The notes under the pieces were generated by a model, which did not search any database, was not told the DNA's origin, and saw nothing but the letters and a program-made list of their open reading frames with translations. From Prosthecobacter sp. (lineage in GTDB: Bacteria; Verrucomicrobiota; Verrucomicrobiia; Verrucomicrobiales; Verrucomicrobiaceae): a stretch of DNA of 64,000 nucleotides. Made by a program: the position numbers and the translations under genes. Within the stretch, counting starts at the first letter, position 1. Every line of letters starts with the position of its first letter. Positions 53,377 through 62,094 of the stretch are shown here, in pieces. The stretch covers positions 62,001 through 126,000 of the forward strand of contig JABARQ010000009.1 of assembly GCA_019186985.1 (NCBI GenBank), given 5' to 3'.

Positions 53377-54492
53377 TCACTTCGCCGTTTTGAACGGCAG
53401 CGGATCCGTCTTCAGATAAGGCCGCAGCGCCTCAAAGCGGAAGTCGATCTCAGCCACTTCGTCGTCCGTCAGCTTCAACTCGGAGAAGATCGGCTTGTCG
53501 GGGATGCTCCGGTTTGGACCGTACTGCCGCGAGATCATGTTCCTGAAGACGCCGCGCCTCTTCCACAGGTGCAGCTGGAAGCCGCGCAGGTCGCCGCCGG
53601 GCAGATGCTGGCCCAGGTTGAAAAGCAGCATGAGCTTCGCATGGATGTCGCGCACGGCATCTGCATCCCGCCCCTCCTCCATGAGGTTCCAGAGCCGCGT
53701 CAGCACGTCGGCATACACCGCCCTCTCGGTAATCAGCCCCTCGGTGCCGAGATGCGATTCATAAAGCCAGCCGTGGGCGCCCCGGGCGCTGAAGACACGC
53801 CGGATCGTGGGTTTGGCGGCGCAAAGCTCCCGGGTGCGGGCGATGATCGGCGCGGCCTCCTCCTTGATGTAGCCGAACTGCGGAAACTCCCTCGCCAGTT
53901 CGGTCATGAGCCGCACCGAAGGTACCGGGCCTTTGTAGGCCACCCCGCCGGTCGTCTGGAAGATGACAGGACGTTTCGCCACCTTCGCCAGCTCGCGCCA
54001 GTACCGCCGCAGATCCTCCTCCGTGAGCCCCGAATCCGGCGGGCGCGAGATGATCGCCGCAGGCGCCAGCTTCTCGGCATGCCTCGCATACACGAGCATC
54101 TCCTCCGTGTCCCGCCCCTGCACGCCGAGGCACAACGCCGATGTCTTGAAATCGTGTGAAGTCTCCGCGAGCACTTCCATGCCCCGCATCTTTTCCTCCA
54201 TCGTCAGCAGGTCCACGCTGTCGCCCGACTGAGGCCAGATCATGCCCGGACAGCCGCCCCAGTCGACAAACCGCGCCTGGTTCGCCAGCACCTCATTGTC
54301 CACCGCCCCCGTTTCCGTGAACGGCGTCGACAGGATCGGAAACGGCCCGCGCACCCTCGGGTCGGCGTCCGCAGCCTGCGCGCCACGTTTCTTGTCCACG
54401 CTCAGCAGGCTGCCAGTCCACAGGGCTGGAACAAGCGAAGCCGCCGTTCCGAAGAGTTGTCGTCTTGTGCTGTGTCTCATCATGGGTTTCAT
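53377..54492 (-). CDS. Tat-exported dihydrodipicolinate synthase/N-acetylneuraminate lyase-family protein
   Basis: The 371-residue protein begins with a Tat-like signal (RHSTRRQLFGTAASLVPALWTGSLL); Met1, Met4 and Met5 are all possible starts. The TIM barrel of the DHDPS/NAL family has STPFTETGAVD, MIWPQSGDSVDLLTMEEK and GYIKEEAA with the Schiff-base Lys210. The Tyr of the family YNxP motif is replaced (VIFQTTGG, about 177-184), so aldol chemistry may differ. Export of such an enzyme is unusual and seen in PVC bacteria. It diverges from the gene at 54560. Confidence 0.82.
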   Translation of the reverse strand: MKPMMRHSTRRQLFGTAASLVPALWTGSLLSVDKKRGAQAADADPRVRGPFPILSTPFTETGAVDNEVLANQARFVDWGGCPGMIWPQSGDSVDLLTMEEKMRGMEVLAETSHDFKTSALCLGVQGRDTEEMLVYARHAEKLAPAAIISRPPDSGLTEEDLRRYWRELAKVAKRPVIFQTTGGVAYKGPVPSVRLMTELAREFPQFGYIKEEAAPIIARTRELCAAKPTIRRVFSARGAHGWLYESHLGTEGLITERAVYADVLTRLWNLMEEGRDADAVRDIHAKLMLLFNLGQHLPGGDLRGFQLHLWKRRGVFRNMISRQYGPNRSIPDKPIFSELKLTDDEVAEIDFRFEALRPYLKTDPLPFKTAK

Positions 54493-54559
54493 CCTTATCC
54501 ATCAAAACAGCCCCGGGCTGGAAGCACAAAACACTTCCAGCTCAGCTCCATGCCAGCAC

Positions 54560-55807
54560 ATGAAAAGCGCCTTCCTCGCCTGCCTCATCCTCACGACCGC
54601 CTGCCAGCTTCAGGCCAAGGACACCGCCGACAACATCGAGCAGGCCTGGGACATCGCCTGGAGCCGTTTCTATCTCCCCGGCGTTCAGACCTTCGGTGAC
54701 TACCTGAGCAGCTATGAAAAAGGCAGGGAGCAGGCGCATCTGCCGACCGCCGCCGAGGTGAGGCGGCAATATCCCAATCCCTGCGGCTACAGCACGGGCA
54801 TGGAGGACGGCGCCATCCTTGGCGGAGCGATGCTCAGCGTGCTCTGCGACCGGTTTGCAGTCACGAAGGATGAATCGCTGCAGCAGAAGGCCGCAAATGT
54901 CTTCGCCGGGCTTGAGCGCTGCGCCACCGTGCATGGCGTGAAGGGTTTTGTGGCACGCAATGTCTGCCCGGAGGATTCCAAAAGCACGTACATCAACTCC
55001 TCCCGCGACCAGGTCACCCATTTTGTTCACGGCCTCTGGCAGTATTCCCGCAGCCCGCTGCCGGACGAGGCCACGAAGCAACGAGTCCGCGTGATCCTCG
55101 GCGAGGTGGCGGACCGCATGACCGCCTTTGTCACGCCGGAAAACGACTACGACTTCTGCCGCGCCGACGGCACGCGCTGCCCTCTCGGCATCTGCCGCAT
55201 GTGGAAGGTGCAGCCTCATGAGGCCGCGCGCCTGCCGATGATTTATGCGGCCGCCTGGGACGTGACCCGGGAAGAACGTCACCGCGTTCAGTGGCGGAAG
55301 TACGTCGCTGAAGCCGTCGCGCAGTCCGCGAACCCCGGAGAAAACAAGCCCGCCTACGCCCTGCTCCAGATGCAGTGCTCGCTCGAGCTTCTGCATGAGC
55401 TGGAGCCCGATGAAGGGCTTAGAAAACAGATCCAGCGGCGCATGCTGCATGTCCGCGACCTCGCTGCGAAACGCTTCACCAGCGTGATCCGCCAGCTTGC
55501 AGAAAAGAGCCCGGAGGAGATGCGCATGACCGGCCCCGACTGGCGCACGGTTCCCGTCTGGAAGAACCAAAAGGGCTATCCCAACCCCCAGTGGGGCCCG
55601 TTTCGTGAAGTCTGGCACCTGACTCGTGAGGCTGGCGAGTCCGCGCTCATCCTGCTCATGGTCGAGCCGCCTTCACTTACCCCCGGCCAGAAGGGCGCCC
55701 TGAGTGAACTCATCGGCGGCTTCGACTACGACCACAACGCCAGCTGCGGCATCCTCTACCATCTCGCCGCCTTCTGGAAGGCCCGTCGGCACGGCCTGCT
55801 GGAATGA
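54560..55807 (+). CDS. exported protein, probable helical toroid, function unknown
   Basis: ATG 54560 (MKSAFLACLILTTACQLQA) opens a signal peptide, giving 415 residues; the upstream in-frame extension overlaps the divergent gene. The sequence has repeated amphipathic helices with Trp/Tyr/Gly (YPNPCGYSTGMEDGAILGGAM, FVHGLWQYSRSPLPDE, CRMWKVQPHEAARLPMIYAAAW), like alpha/alpha-toroid glycan-active enzymes, but I cannot identify catalytic residues. It is 36 bp upstream of the GH-like propeller gene and probably co-transcribed with it, supporting carbohydrate work. Confidence 0.7.
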   Translation: MKSAFLACLILTTACQLQAKDTADNIEQAWDIAWSRFYLPGVQTFGDYLSSYEKGREQAHLPTAAEVRRQYPNPCGYSTGMEDGAILGGAMLSVLCDRFAVTKDESLQQKAANVFAGLERCATVHGVKGFVARNVCPEDSKSTYINSSRDQVTHFVHGLWQYSRSPLPDEATKQRVRVILGEVADRMTAFVTPENDYDFCRADGTRCPLGICRMWKVQPHEAARLPMIYAAAWDVTREERHRVQWRKYVAEAVAQSANPGENKPAYALLQMQCSLELLHELEPDEGLRKQIQRRMLHVRDLAAKRFTSVIRQLAEKSPEEMRMTGPDWRTVPVWKNQKGYPNPQWGPFREVWHLTREAGESALILLMVEPPSLTPGQKGALSELIGGFDYDHNASCGILYHLAAFWKARRHGLLE

Positions 55808-55843
55808 CGGGAAGGATTTCGCCAAACCAACGTTTGCACAAGC

Positions 55844-57262
55844 ATGCGCCAACCGCTGTCTTGCCTGCTCCTCTCGCTCTGCCTGCCCGCCTGGGCCGCC
55901 GAGGTCATTCCCCTCGGATCCAGGAGAGAACTGCTCGTCGATGATCATCTCATCGCCTCGAAGTCCGGCGTGGAGCTGAGGCTGCACAAGCCGCAGGCCC
56001 GGGACGTGGCGCTCGTCTGCGACGCCCCCTGGGAGGGCAACACCTCCGGCTACTTCACGCTCATCCAGGACGGCCCGCTGTTCCGCTGCTACTACCGCGG
56101 CACGCATTTCGACGAAAAGCTGAAGAAGGGCGCGCACGAGGAGCTGACCTGCTACGCGGAAAGCCGTGACGGCATCACCTGGACGAAGCCGAAGCTCGGC
56201 CTGGTCGAGTTCCAGGGCTCACGGGAAAACAACATCATCCTCATCGGCGCGGGCTGCCACAATTTCACGCCCTTTCTCGACACCCATCCCGGCTGTCCGC
56301 CCGAGTCACGTTTCAAAGCGCTCGCCGGCACGGGCGACAACACCACCCGCAAGCAGAAGCCGAGCCTCCAGGCCTGGCACTCTGCCGACGGCATCCGCTG
56401 GTCGCGCATGAGGGACCAGCCGGTGATCGACGCCGGTGCGTTCGACTCCCAGAACCTCGCCTTCTACGATGCGGAGCTCGGCGCCTACCGAGCCTACTGG
56501 CGCTACTTCACCGGTGGTTATACCGACGAACGCGGCTGGAAGCCAAAGGGCGTGCGCGCCATCCGCACCGCCACCTCCAGGGACTTCTTCAACTGGCAGG
56601 ACCTGACCAACCTCGCCTACGGCCCCGATGCCCCCGAGGCGCAGCTTTACACCAACGCCGTGCGCCCCTACTTCCGCGCCCCGCACCTGCTGCTCGGCTT
56701 CCCGACCCGCTACGAGGCGAAGCATGAGCAGGTGGAGCCGGTCTTCATGACCAGCCGCGACGGCGTGAACTTCAGGCGCTGGGAGGAGCCGCTGATCCCC
56801 ATCACCGCGCCAAAGGACCGCGAAGGCAACCGCAGCAACTACATGACGAACGGCCTGCTCCAGCTCCCCGGCAGCGACCGCGAGCTGTCTGTCTATGCCA
56901 CCGAGGCCTACTACACCGGCCCCGGCAGCCGCATCCGCCGCTTCACCTCCCGCATGGACGGATTCGTCTCAGCGTCCGCCGCCGGCAGGGGCGAGGTCAT
57001 CACCAGGCCCTTCAGCTTCACCGGTTCCCGGCTCCTGCTGAACCTCGTCAGTCATGGCGAAACTCTCATCGAGCTGCAGGACGAGGCCGGGAACGCCCTG
57101 CCTGGTTTCACGCTCACCGACTGCACGCCGCTGGAAGGTGACTTCATCGACCACGCCGTGGCCTGGAAGGGCGGCAGCCTCCAGCAGCTCGCCGGAAAGC
57201 CCGTGCGTCTGCGCTTCAACCTGGCCGAAGCCGATTTGTTCGCGCTTCAGTTTGCCCCTTGA
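55844..57262 (+). CDS. exported GH43/GH32-like five-bladed propeller protein
   Basis: The 472-residue protein has a signal peptide (MRQPLSCLLLSLCLPAWA). The mature region reads RRELLVDDHLIASKSGVELRLHKP, then GPLFRCYYRG, YAESRDGITWTKPKLGLVEFQGS, and AWHSADGIRWSRM, a pattern of repeated propeller blades seen in GH43/GH32-like families of PVC bacteria. The last 120 residues form a beta-sandwich. It may cleave or bind glycans outside the cytoplasm. It follows the helical protein by 36 bp. Confidence 0.8.
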   Translation: MRQPLSCLLLSLCLPAWAAEVIPLGSRRELLVDDHLIASKSGVELRLHKPQARDVALVCDAPWEGNTSGYFTLIQDGPLFRCYYRGTHFDEKLKKGAHEELTCYAESRDGITWTKPKLGLVEFQGSRENNIILIGAGCHNFTPFLDTHPGCPPESRFKALAGTGDNTTRKQKPSLQAWHSADGIRWSRMRDQPVIDAGAFDSQNLAFYDAELGAYRAYWRYFTGGYTDERGWKPKGVRAIRTATSRDFFNWQDLTNLAYGPDAPEAQLYTNAVRPYFRAPHLLLGFPTRYEAKHEQVEPVFMTSRDGVNFRRWEEPLIPITAPKDREGNRSNYMTNGLLQLPGSDRELSVYATEAYYTGPGSRIRRFTSRMDGFVSASAAGRGEVITRPFSFTGSRLLLNLVSHGETLIELQDEAGNALPGFTLTDCTPLEGDFIDHAVAWKGGSLQQLAGKPVRLRFNLAEADLFALQFAP

Positions 57263-57364
57263 GAATGACTGGAGCGTCGCTCATCTGACGGGTGCAGGGT
57301 TGGCTTGAGACGATCCTTTCTTGCCACTTCAGGTGGCAGGCGCTTATCTAGCAGTTCCAACAAC

Positions 57365-57957
57365 ATGCCACGCCCCCGCCGATCAGCTCCAATCGCATCC
57401 GGCCCCAAAGCCATGGACAGCTACAAGCATCCAGCGGCGGACTTGGCGCTGCGGCCAGAGATGGGGGCGCAGCCGCAGCTTAAGAAGCAAGCTTATCGCT
57501 ACGATTCCTCACTCTCGCACTCCATGGAGAGGGATGGGCTGAATCCGGCGCGGGCAGCGACGGAGACGCACATCACGCGGATTTCGGAACTGGGCTTGCA
57601 GGTCGCGGATCTGGCGCTAAAGCTGTCGGAGCGCGATGTGGAGATCAAGCAGCTCAAGGCGGAACTCAAAGCCGCCCAGTCCGCCTTGCGGAAGGTCAGC
57701 GGGACGTTCCTGAACTACAGCGGGAAGGCGGAGCGGCTGAGCTTTGAGGTGTCCACGCTGCCTCTTTTTGTGCATGAACGGCTGAGTACGAAGGCCATCG
57801 TGGAGACGCTGAAAGGCCACCGCAAGGACGCCGCAAGGACGCCGCCGGAGACATTGCCGGCGATCACCGGCAGATTGCCGTGGAGGTCATCGACCCGCAC
57901 GGCAACAAGCTGCTGGCACTGCGGAAACTGGAAACTGCGGGAGGAAATAGAAAGTGA
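57365..57957 (+). pseudogene. internally deleted site-specific DNA methyltransferase
   Basis: Residues from ATG 57365 (or 57413) resemble the N-terminus of type III-like site-specific DNA methyltransferases: LRPEMGAQPQLKKQ, YRYDSSLS, LNYSGKAERLSFEVSTLPLF, VHERLSTKAIVETLKGHR. About residue 160 the text jumps, in another frame, to IAVEVIDPHGNKLLALRKLE, which resembles the C-terminus of the same family. The catalytic centre with the DPPY motif is gone, so it cannot methylate. The C-terminal frame stops with TGA 57955-57957, overlapping the GTG start of the ATPase. Family membership is recalled from knowledge, not searched. The frame change coincides with an 11-bp tandem duplication. Confidence 0.65.
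57820..57844 (+). repeat. 11-bp tandem duplication at the methyltransferase deletion junction
   Basis: The unit CCGCAAGGACG occurs twice in direct succession (57820-57830, 57831-57841) and is followed by a partial third (CCG). Removing one unit brings the N-terminal and C-terminal methyltransferase frames into register, reading R-K-D-A-A-G-D-I-A. This is seen directly in the sequence. Confidence 0.9.
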
Positions 57958-58925
57958 CGACCATGAACGCGAAACACATCACTGACATCACCATCAAGAA
58001 CTTCCGTGGTTTCGAAAATCTGGAGCTTCACGGCCTCGGCGCAGTGAATCTGATCGTGGGCCAGAACAACGCAGGGAAGACCTCGCTGCTGGAGGCGATC
58101 AACGCAGCTGCAGCACCGGGAATGATTAGCAAGCTTCCTGGCCTGTTTCGGGCCAATGCGGGCAAAGTCGCAGAACGTTACTTTCATTGGCTCGTATCTG
58201 ACGGGGCAAAGACCTGCGAAGTTTCAGCTGACACCGACGATGGAAAACGAGGGATTGTGATCTCCAAGGGAACTTTACCGCCACGCCTTGATGATTATTA
58301 TCGAAAGGAGCAGATCGGCCCTTTCGAAATTGGGAGGTGGTCCACGGGGCGAAATATGATCGAAGTCTGGGCCGTTTCCGTCCAGCATCGCTCGCCTGAT
58401 GGGTTAGTGCCGAACTTTGCTAACGCAGTGAGATCGCCTCAGAGTGAAGGGCTTATGGAGCAATTGCTTGCCAAGGTAGATCCCCGAATCAAAACGGTGC
58501 GTCTCGACTATGCGGATGAAGACCCATTCATCTCGGTGGACATCGGCTTGAGCGAGCGAGTTCCACTGCCGCAAGCAGGCCAAGGCATCTATCGTATGGT
58601 TGCGATCTTGTCAGACCTGTTGGGGGTGAAGCCAAAAGTTTGCCTGATCGACGAGATTGAGAATGGCATCCACTACACCGCCTTGAAGCAGGTTTGGAAA
58701 GGCATCGCTGAGATTTCTAGCACACTCGGCATCCAGGTCTTTGCCACCACGCACAGTCGTGAATGTTTAGAAGCTGCCCACGAGGTCTTTTTCACCGATG
58801 ATCCTAAAGGCGAAAAGGACTTCGCCGTCATCCAGTTGATGCGCGTGAAGGGGCAGGTGATCGGCAAGGTGCTGAACGAGGCACGCGTGGACGCGGCGAT
58901 GGAAAATGAAATCGAACTTCGCTGA
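57954..58925 (+). CDS. AAA/ABC-type ATPase of a defence-like two-gene module (OLD/PARIS-like)
   Basis: The GTG at 57954 is chosen because GGGAGG ends 9 nt before it; an in-frame ATG lies at 57963. The 323-residue product has a DUF2813/OLD-like start TIKNFRGFENLEL, Walker A GQNNAGKT (36-43), a signature-like QAGQGIYRM (207-215), Walker B LIDEIE (Asp233-Glu234) and a switch His in ATTHSRE (His267). These are all key residues of an SMC/OLD-type ATPase. Its GTG overlaps the stop of the methyltransferase remnant (GTGA), and a TOPRIM gene starts 3 bp after its stop. The pairing resembles PARIS (AriA/AriB), with the nuclease domain in a separate protein. GC is lower than in the surroundings. Confidence 0.85.
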   Translation: MTTMNAKHITDITIKNFRGFENLELHGLGAVNLIVGQNNAGKTSLLEAINAAAAPGMISKLPGLFRANAGKVAERYFHWLVSDGAKTCEVSADTDDGKRGIVISKGTLPPRLDDYYRKEQIGPFEIGRWSTGRNMIEVWAVSVQHRSPDGLVPNFANAVRSPQSEGLMEQLLAKVDPRIKTVRLDYADEDPFISVDIGLSERVPLPQAGQGIYRMVAILSDLLGVKPKVCLIDEIENGIHYTALKQVWKGIAEISSTLGIQVFATTHSRECLEAAHEVFFTDDPKGEKDFAVIQLMRVKGQVIGKVLNEARVDAAMENEIELR

Positions 58926-58928
58926 GCC

Positions 58929-59579
58929 ATGAGTGTTGCCATCCCCAAAGAGCATGAGTGCGATCACATCCTGATCGTCGAAGGTTACAGCGACCTGCAT
59001 TTCTACGCTTCGATGATGCACCAGATGAAGCGCCTCAAGGGAGTGTTCATCAAAGAGTTCAAAGGCAAGTCGCCCATTCTCAACCGGCAGACGCTGGGAG
59101 ACTATCTAGAACCTCGGCTCGACAAGAAGAAGAGCATCGGTATTCTGCTTGATGCAGACGACAACCCGGCTGGCACAGCCACGGCGGTTCGAGAACGTCT
59201 CAGAGAAATCACGGGAAGGCTCGTAACTGAGGGTTCGTGGCACGAGAAGGAAGGGGAAGCGCGGCTGGGCTTTTTCGTCGCCCCGACGCCTGACCAAAAA
59301 GGCGAGATTGAAACTCTGGCCTGGAATGCATTCCCGGATGAAGGGATTCACCTCTCAATGAAACAAGCGGTGGACGAGTTTCATGCCAGGATGACCGAAC
59401 TCAATTCCGAGTGGAAATCCCACAGCCCGGACAAGGGGCGGATTGGAGCCTATCTCGCGGCAGCCTATGACGAGGATCCACGTCTCGGACCAGGAGCGAG
59501 GGAGAAGAAATTTGACTTCGCTGCTCCCGGCTTTGCGAGGTTGCGGGCCTTCCTTGAAATTCTCCCTCAAAGCGCATGA
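58929..59579 (+). CDS. stand-alone TOPRIM protein, DUF3226-like
   Basis: The 216-residue protein has the two TOPRIM motifs: ILIVEGYSDLHFY (Glu18, with Asp22) and IGILLDADDNP (Asp75, Asp77, Asp78). Between and after these it matches, from memory, DUF3226-type stand-alone TOPRIM proteins (EARLGFFVAPTPDQKGEIET). In OLD-type systems such a domain is the metal-dependent nuclease that an ATPase controls. The gene starts 3 bp after the ATPase stop. It has a low-GC character and no export signal. Name DUF3226 is a recollection; TOPRIM residues are seen directly. Confidence 0.8.
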   Translation: MSVAIPKEHECDHILIVEGYSDLHFYASMMHQMKRLKGVFIKEFKGKSPILNRQTLGDYLEPRLDKKKSIGILLDADDNPAGTATAVRERLREITGRLVTEGSWHEKEGEARLGFFVAPTPDQKGEIETLAWNAFPDEGIHLSMKQAVDEFHARMTELNSEWKSHSPDKGRIGAYLAAAYDEDPRLGPGAREKKFDFAAPGFARLRAFLEILPQSA

Positions 59580-59661
59580 GCAACTTCGAAGTCCCCAACT
59601 CCATCCTGAATAGTCCCTTCTAGGAACACAAGAAACATTGGTGTAGCTTGGACGGGCAACC

Positions 59662-60333
59662 ATGAAAACACACCTCACGCTCCTTCTTCTCGTCTCATCA
59701 CTCGCCTTCGCCGCAGACCCGGCGCCTCCCGTCACGCAAACCTGCCAGCCTGAAAGGCTCGTCGCGGCGGAGGCCTTTGATAAGCCGGAATCCTTCGCCA
59801 GGGAAAAGCAGCCGGGAACAGAGGGCTGGCGCGGCGGCATTGGCACCTGGAGCATCCGCGACGGCGCTGCCTACGCCGTGCAGGAAGGCCCGAGTGAAAA
59901 ACGTCCGAACGGCCATGAGGCCGTCTGCGAGCACCTCGTCGATCTTGGAGATTATGTCCTGACAGGCGAGTTCAAGCTCGGCCCGTCACCGCAGATCGGC
60001 TTTGTCTGCCGCGACACCCACCAGCCTAACCATCATCAGGGCCGGATCGTGATCACCCCCACCGCCCTCTGGATTCAAAAGATGAGCGGCATCGCCAAGG
60101 AAACGCGCCGCGAGGAGCTGAAGAAGATCGAGGTCAGGATCGACCCCGGCACCTGGCACCGCATCACCGTTGAAATCTGCGGTGATCACTTCCTCGCAAG
60201 GATCGACGGCCATGTCCTCGAAGCCAGCCACGAACGCTTCAAGGACCGCAAGGGCCGCATCGGCTTCGTGGCGCGTGGCGAAGGCGCCCAGTTCCGCAAC
60301 ATCGCCCTGTGGAGCGCGAAGCCGAAGGAGTAG
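59662..60333 (+). CDS. exported DUF1080-like/LamG-type protein
   Basis: The 223-residue protein has a signal peptide (MKTHLTLLLLVSSLAFA) and a concanavalin-like jelly roll: WRGGIGTWSIRDGAAYAVQEG, YVLTGEFKLGPSPQIGFVCRD, and WHRITVEICGDHFLARIDGHV with KGRIGFVARGEGAQFRNIALW at the end. The text pattern is that of DUF1080 (3-keto-disaccharide hydrolase-like) proteins, common in PVC bacteria. Its high GC separates it from the defence-like island just upstream. It precedes a Gfo/Idh/MocA gene by 159 bp, a usual neighbour of this family. Confidence 0.82.
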   Translation: MKTHLTLLLLVSSLAFAADPAPPVTQTCQPERLVAAEAFDKPESFAREKQPGTEGWRGGIGTWSIRDGAAYAVQEGPSEKRPNGHEAVCEHLVDLGDYVLTGEFKLGPSPQIGFVCRDTHQPNHHQGRIVITPTALWIQKMSGIAKETRREELKKIEVRIDPGTWHRITVEICGDHFLARIDGHVLEASHERFKDRKGRIGFVARGEGAQFRNIALWSAKPKE

Positions 60334-60492
60334 CTTCGAACGGCCTTCGAAGCCGGGCCACCCGGACGCTCCGACTGCCAGTCAAAGCGACGCCATGCCC
60401 CCGGCCTGCGTTCTTTCGCGGCCGTTCCTGATTCCATCCTGGCGTTTTTTGCACCTGGCGCCTAACCTCACGAACACCCCCTTTCCCGAACC

Positions 60493-61929
60493 ATGAAAAC
60501 CCCTGAAGCACCCGCCACTTCATCCCGCCGCAGTTTCGTCAGGCAGTCCGTCTCCGCAGGATTTGGCTTCACCTTTCTGCCAGCCTACCTGACCAGCGCC
60601 CGCGCGGCCGACAATCCGAAGCTGCCGCCCAGCCGCCGCATCAACCTCGGCTGCATCGGGATCGGCGGACGCGCGGGCAGCGTCATCCCCGGCCTTACGG
60701 CAGGCGGCATCGCCACCCCCGTGGCCTTCACGGACGTGGACTTTGTCACCGCCAAAGGTGTGGAAAAGAATCTCAAGGCCTTCCCGGACGTGAAGCGCTT
60801 CCATGACTTCCGCGAGATGCTCGACAAGATGGGCAAGGACATCGACGCCGTCAGCGTCGTGACGCCGGATCACACGCACTTCACCGCCGCGATCAGCGCG
60901 ATGGCCCTCGGCAAGCATGTCTATGTGGAGAAGCCGCTGACGCACACCTTTGAGGAGGCGGAGATCCTCATGCGCGCCGAGAAGAAGTTCAAGGTGGTGA
61001 CGCAGATGGGCAACCAGGGCCACACCTCCGCCGGTGCGGAGCAGTTCAAGCAGATGCTCGCGGCGGGCATCGTCGATGACATCGTCAAGATCGACGCCTG
61101 GAAATCGCCCTCGCTCTGGTTCATGAACGCGGCGGAACGCATCCAGGGCTACCCTCCTGGCGAGCCGATGCCCGAATCCCTCAAGAGCTGGGACCTCTGG
61201 TGCGGGCCGCAGGAGGTGAAGCCCTTCAGCAAGATGTATCACGCCTTCAACTGGCGCGGCTTCCACCTCTATGGAGGCGGCATGTTTGGCGACTGGGGCG
61301 CCCACATCATCGACTTCGCGCATGATCATCTGAAGCTCGGCCTGCCCACTCGCATCACGCCGCTTGCGCTCGCCGATTACAACCAGGTGAGCTATCCGCT
61401 GAGCTCCGACATCCGCTTTGAGTTCCCGGCTCGTGGCGAGAAACTGCCCGCCGTGGAGCTCCATTGGAAAGCCGGCAGCGACATCAAATTCGACATCGAG
61501 GAGAAGTATGGCGACCCGGGCCCCGATGGCAAAGTCGTGATCCCGAATCCCGGCAATGCAGGCTCACTCCTCCACCGCAAACAAGGCGATTATCTCGTGC
61601 AGCGAGGCTCTCACGACCGCCATTCGCTCCTGTATCCTCGCGCGAAGATGGTCGAGCACAAAGACGCGATGGGGCTGCATCCTCTGGAGCGCAATCACTT
61701 CAACAGCTTCATCAACGCCTGCATGGGCGAAGGTAAAACCGAATCCCCCTTCAGCGTCTCCGGCCTCCTCACCCAGGTCTTGAACCTCGGCACCATTGCC
61801 GAGTATCTGAACGTCGACCTGAAGTTCGACCCGCAGACCAGGCGCTTCATCGGCAACGACGAGGCCAACGCCCGTCTCGCCGGCCCGGCCCCGCGCGCCG
61901 AGTGGGCGGACTGCTACAAGCTGGCGTAA
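60493..61929 (+). CDS. Tat-exported Gfo/Idh/MocA-family oxidoreductase
   Basis: The 478-residue protein has a Tat signal (TSSRRSFVRQSVSAGFGFTFLP). The Rossmann start INLGCIGIGGRAGSVIPG, the EKP motif in YVEKPLTHTFEE, and NQGHTSAGAEQFKQM with a C-terminal half of GDWGAHIIDFAHDHL match the Gfo/Idh/MocA NAD(P)-dependent oxidoreductases that PVC bacteria export. These often carry tightly bound cofactor and modify sugars or inositols; the substrate is unknown. Neighbouring DUF1080-like and esterase genes fit carbohydrate breakdown. Confidence 0.92.
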   Translation: MKTPEAPATSSRRSFVRQSVSAGFGFTFLPAYLTSARAADNPKLPPSRRINLGCIGIGGRAGSVIPGLTAGGIATPVAFTDVDFVTAKGVEKNLKAFPDVKRFHDFREMLDKMGKDIDAVSVVTPDHTHFTAAISAMALGKHVYVEKPLTHTFEEAEILMRAEKKFKVVTQMGNQGHTSAGAEQFKQMLAAGIVDDIVKIDAWKSPSLWFMNAAERIQGYPPGEPMPESLKSWDLWCGPQEVKPFSKMYHAFNWRGFHLYGGGMFGDWGAHIIDFAHDHLKLGLPTRITPLALADYNQVSYPLSSDIRFEFPARGEKLPAVELHWKAGSDIKFDIEEKYGDPGPDGKVVIPNPGNAGSLLHRKQGDYLVQRGSHDRHSLLYPRAKMVEHKDAMGLHPLERNHFNSFINACMGEGKTESPFSVSGLLTQVLNLGTIAEYLNVDLKFDPQTRRFIGNDEANARLAGPAPRAEWADCYKLA

Positions 61930-61975
61930 TCGTTCGCTGAACCCTCACCCGCTACGATGCCGCGAAGCAAAGTAG

Positions 61976-61996
61976 GCCTCTCGCTCCGCGAGAGGC
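61976..61996. repeat. perfect hairpin, 9-bp stem, 3-nt loop
   Basis: GCCTCTCGC (61976-61984) pairs with GCGAGAGGC (61988-61996) around TCC. It lies 47 bp after the stop of the oxidoreductase gene. No T-tract follows, so it is not a typical intrinsic terminator; it could be a 3' stabiliser or a REP-like element. No second copy was noticed in the window. Confidence 0.5.
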
Positions 61997-62094
61997 ACTG
62001 GGAGCTCCGCTGAATCGAAAGCCGACGAACTTCAGACAAAGATTGCAGGCGGAAGCCTTGGGCTCATCATAGGCCCTATGGAACGGCGAAACGG

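Noticed and set aside
58929-59579. primase or RNase M5 as function of the TOPRIM protein
   Set aside because: The genes beside it (SMC/OLD-type ATPase, methyltransferase remnant) and the length do not fit DnaG or RnmV.
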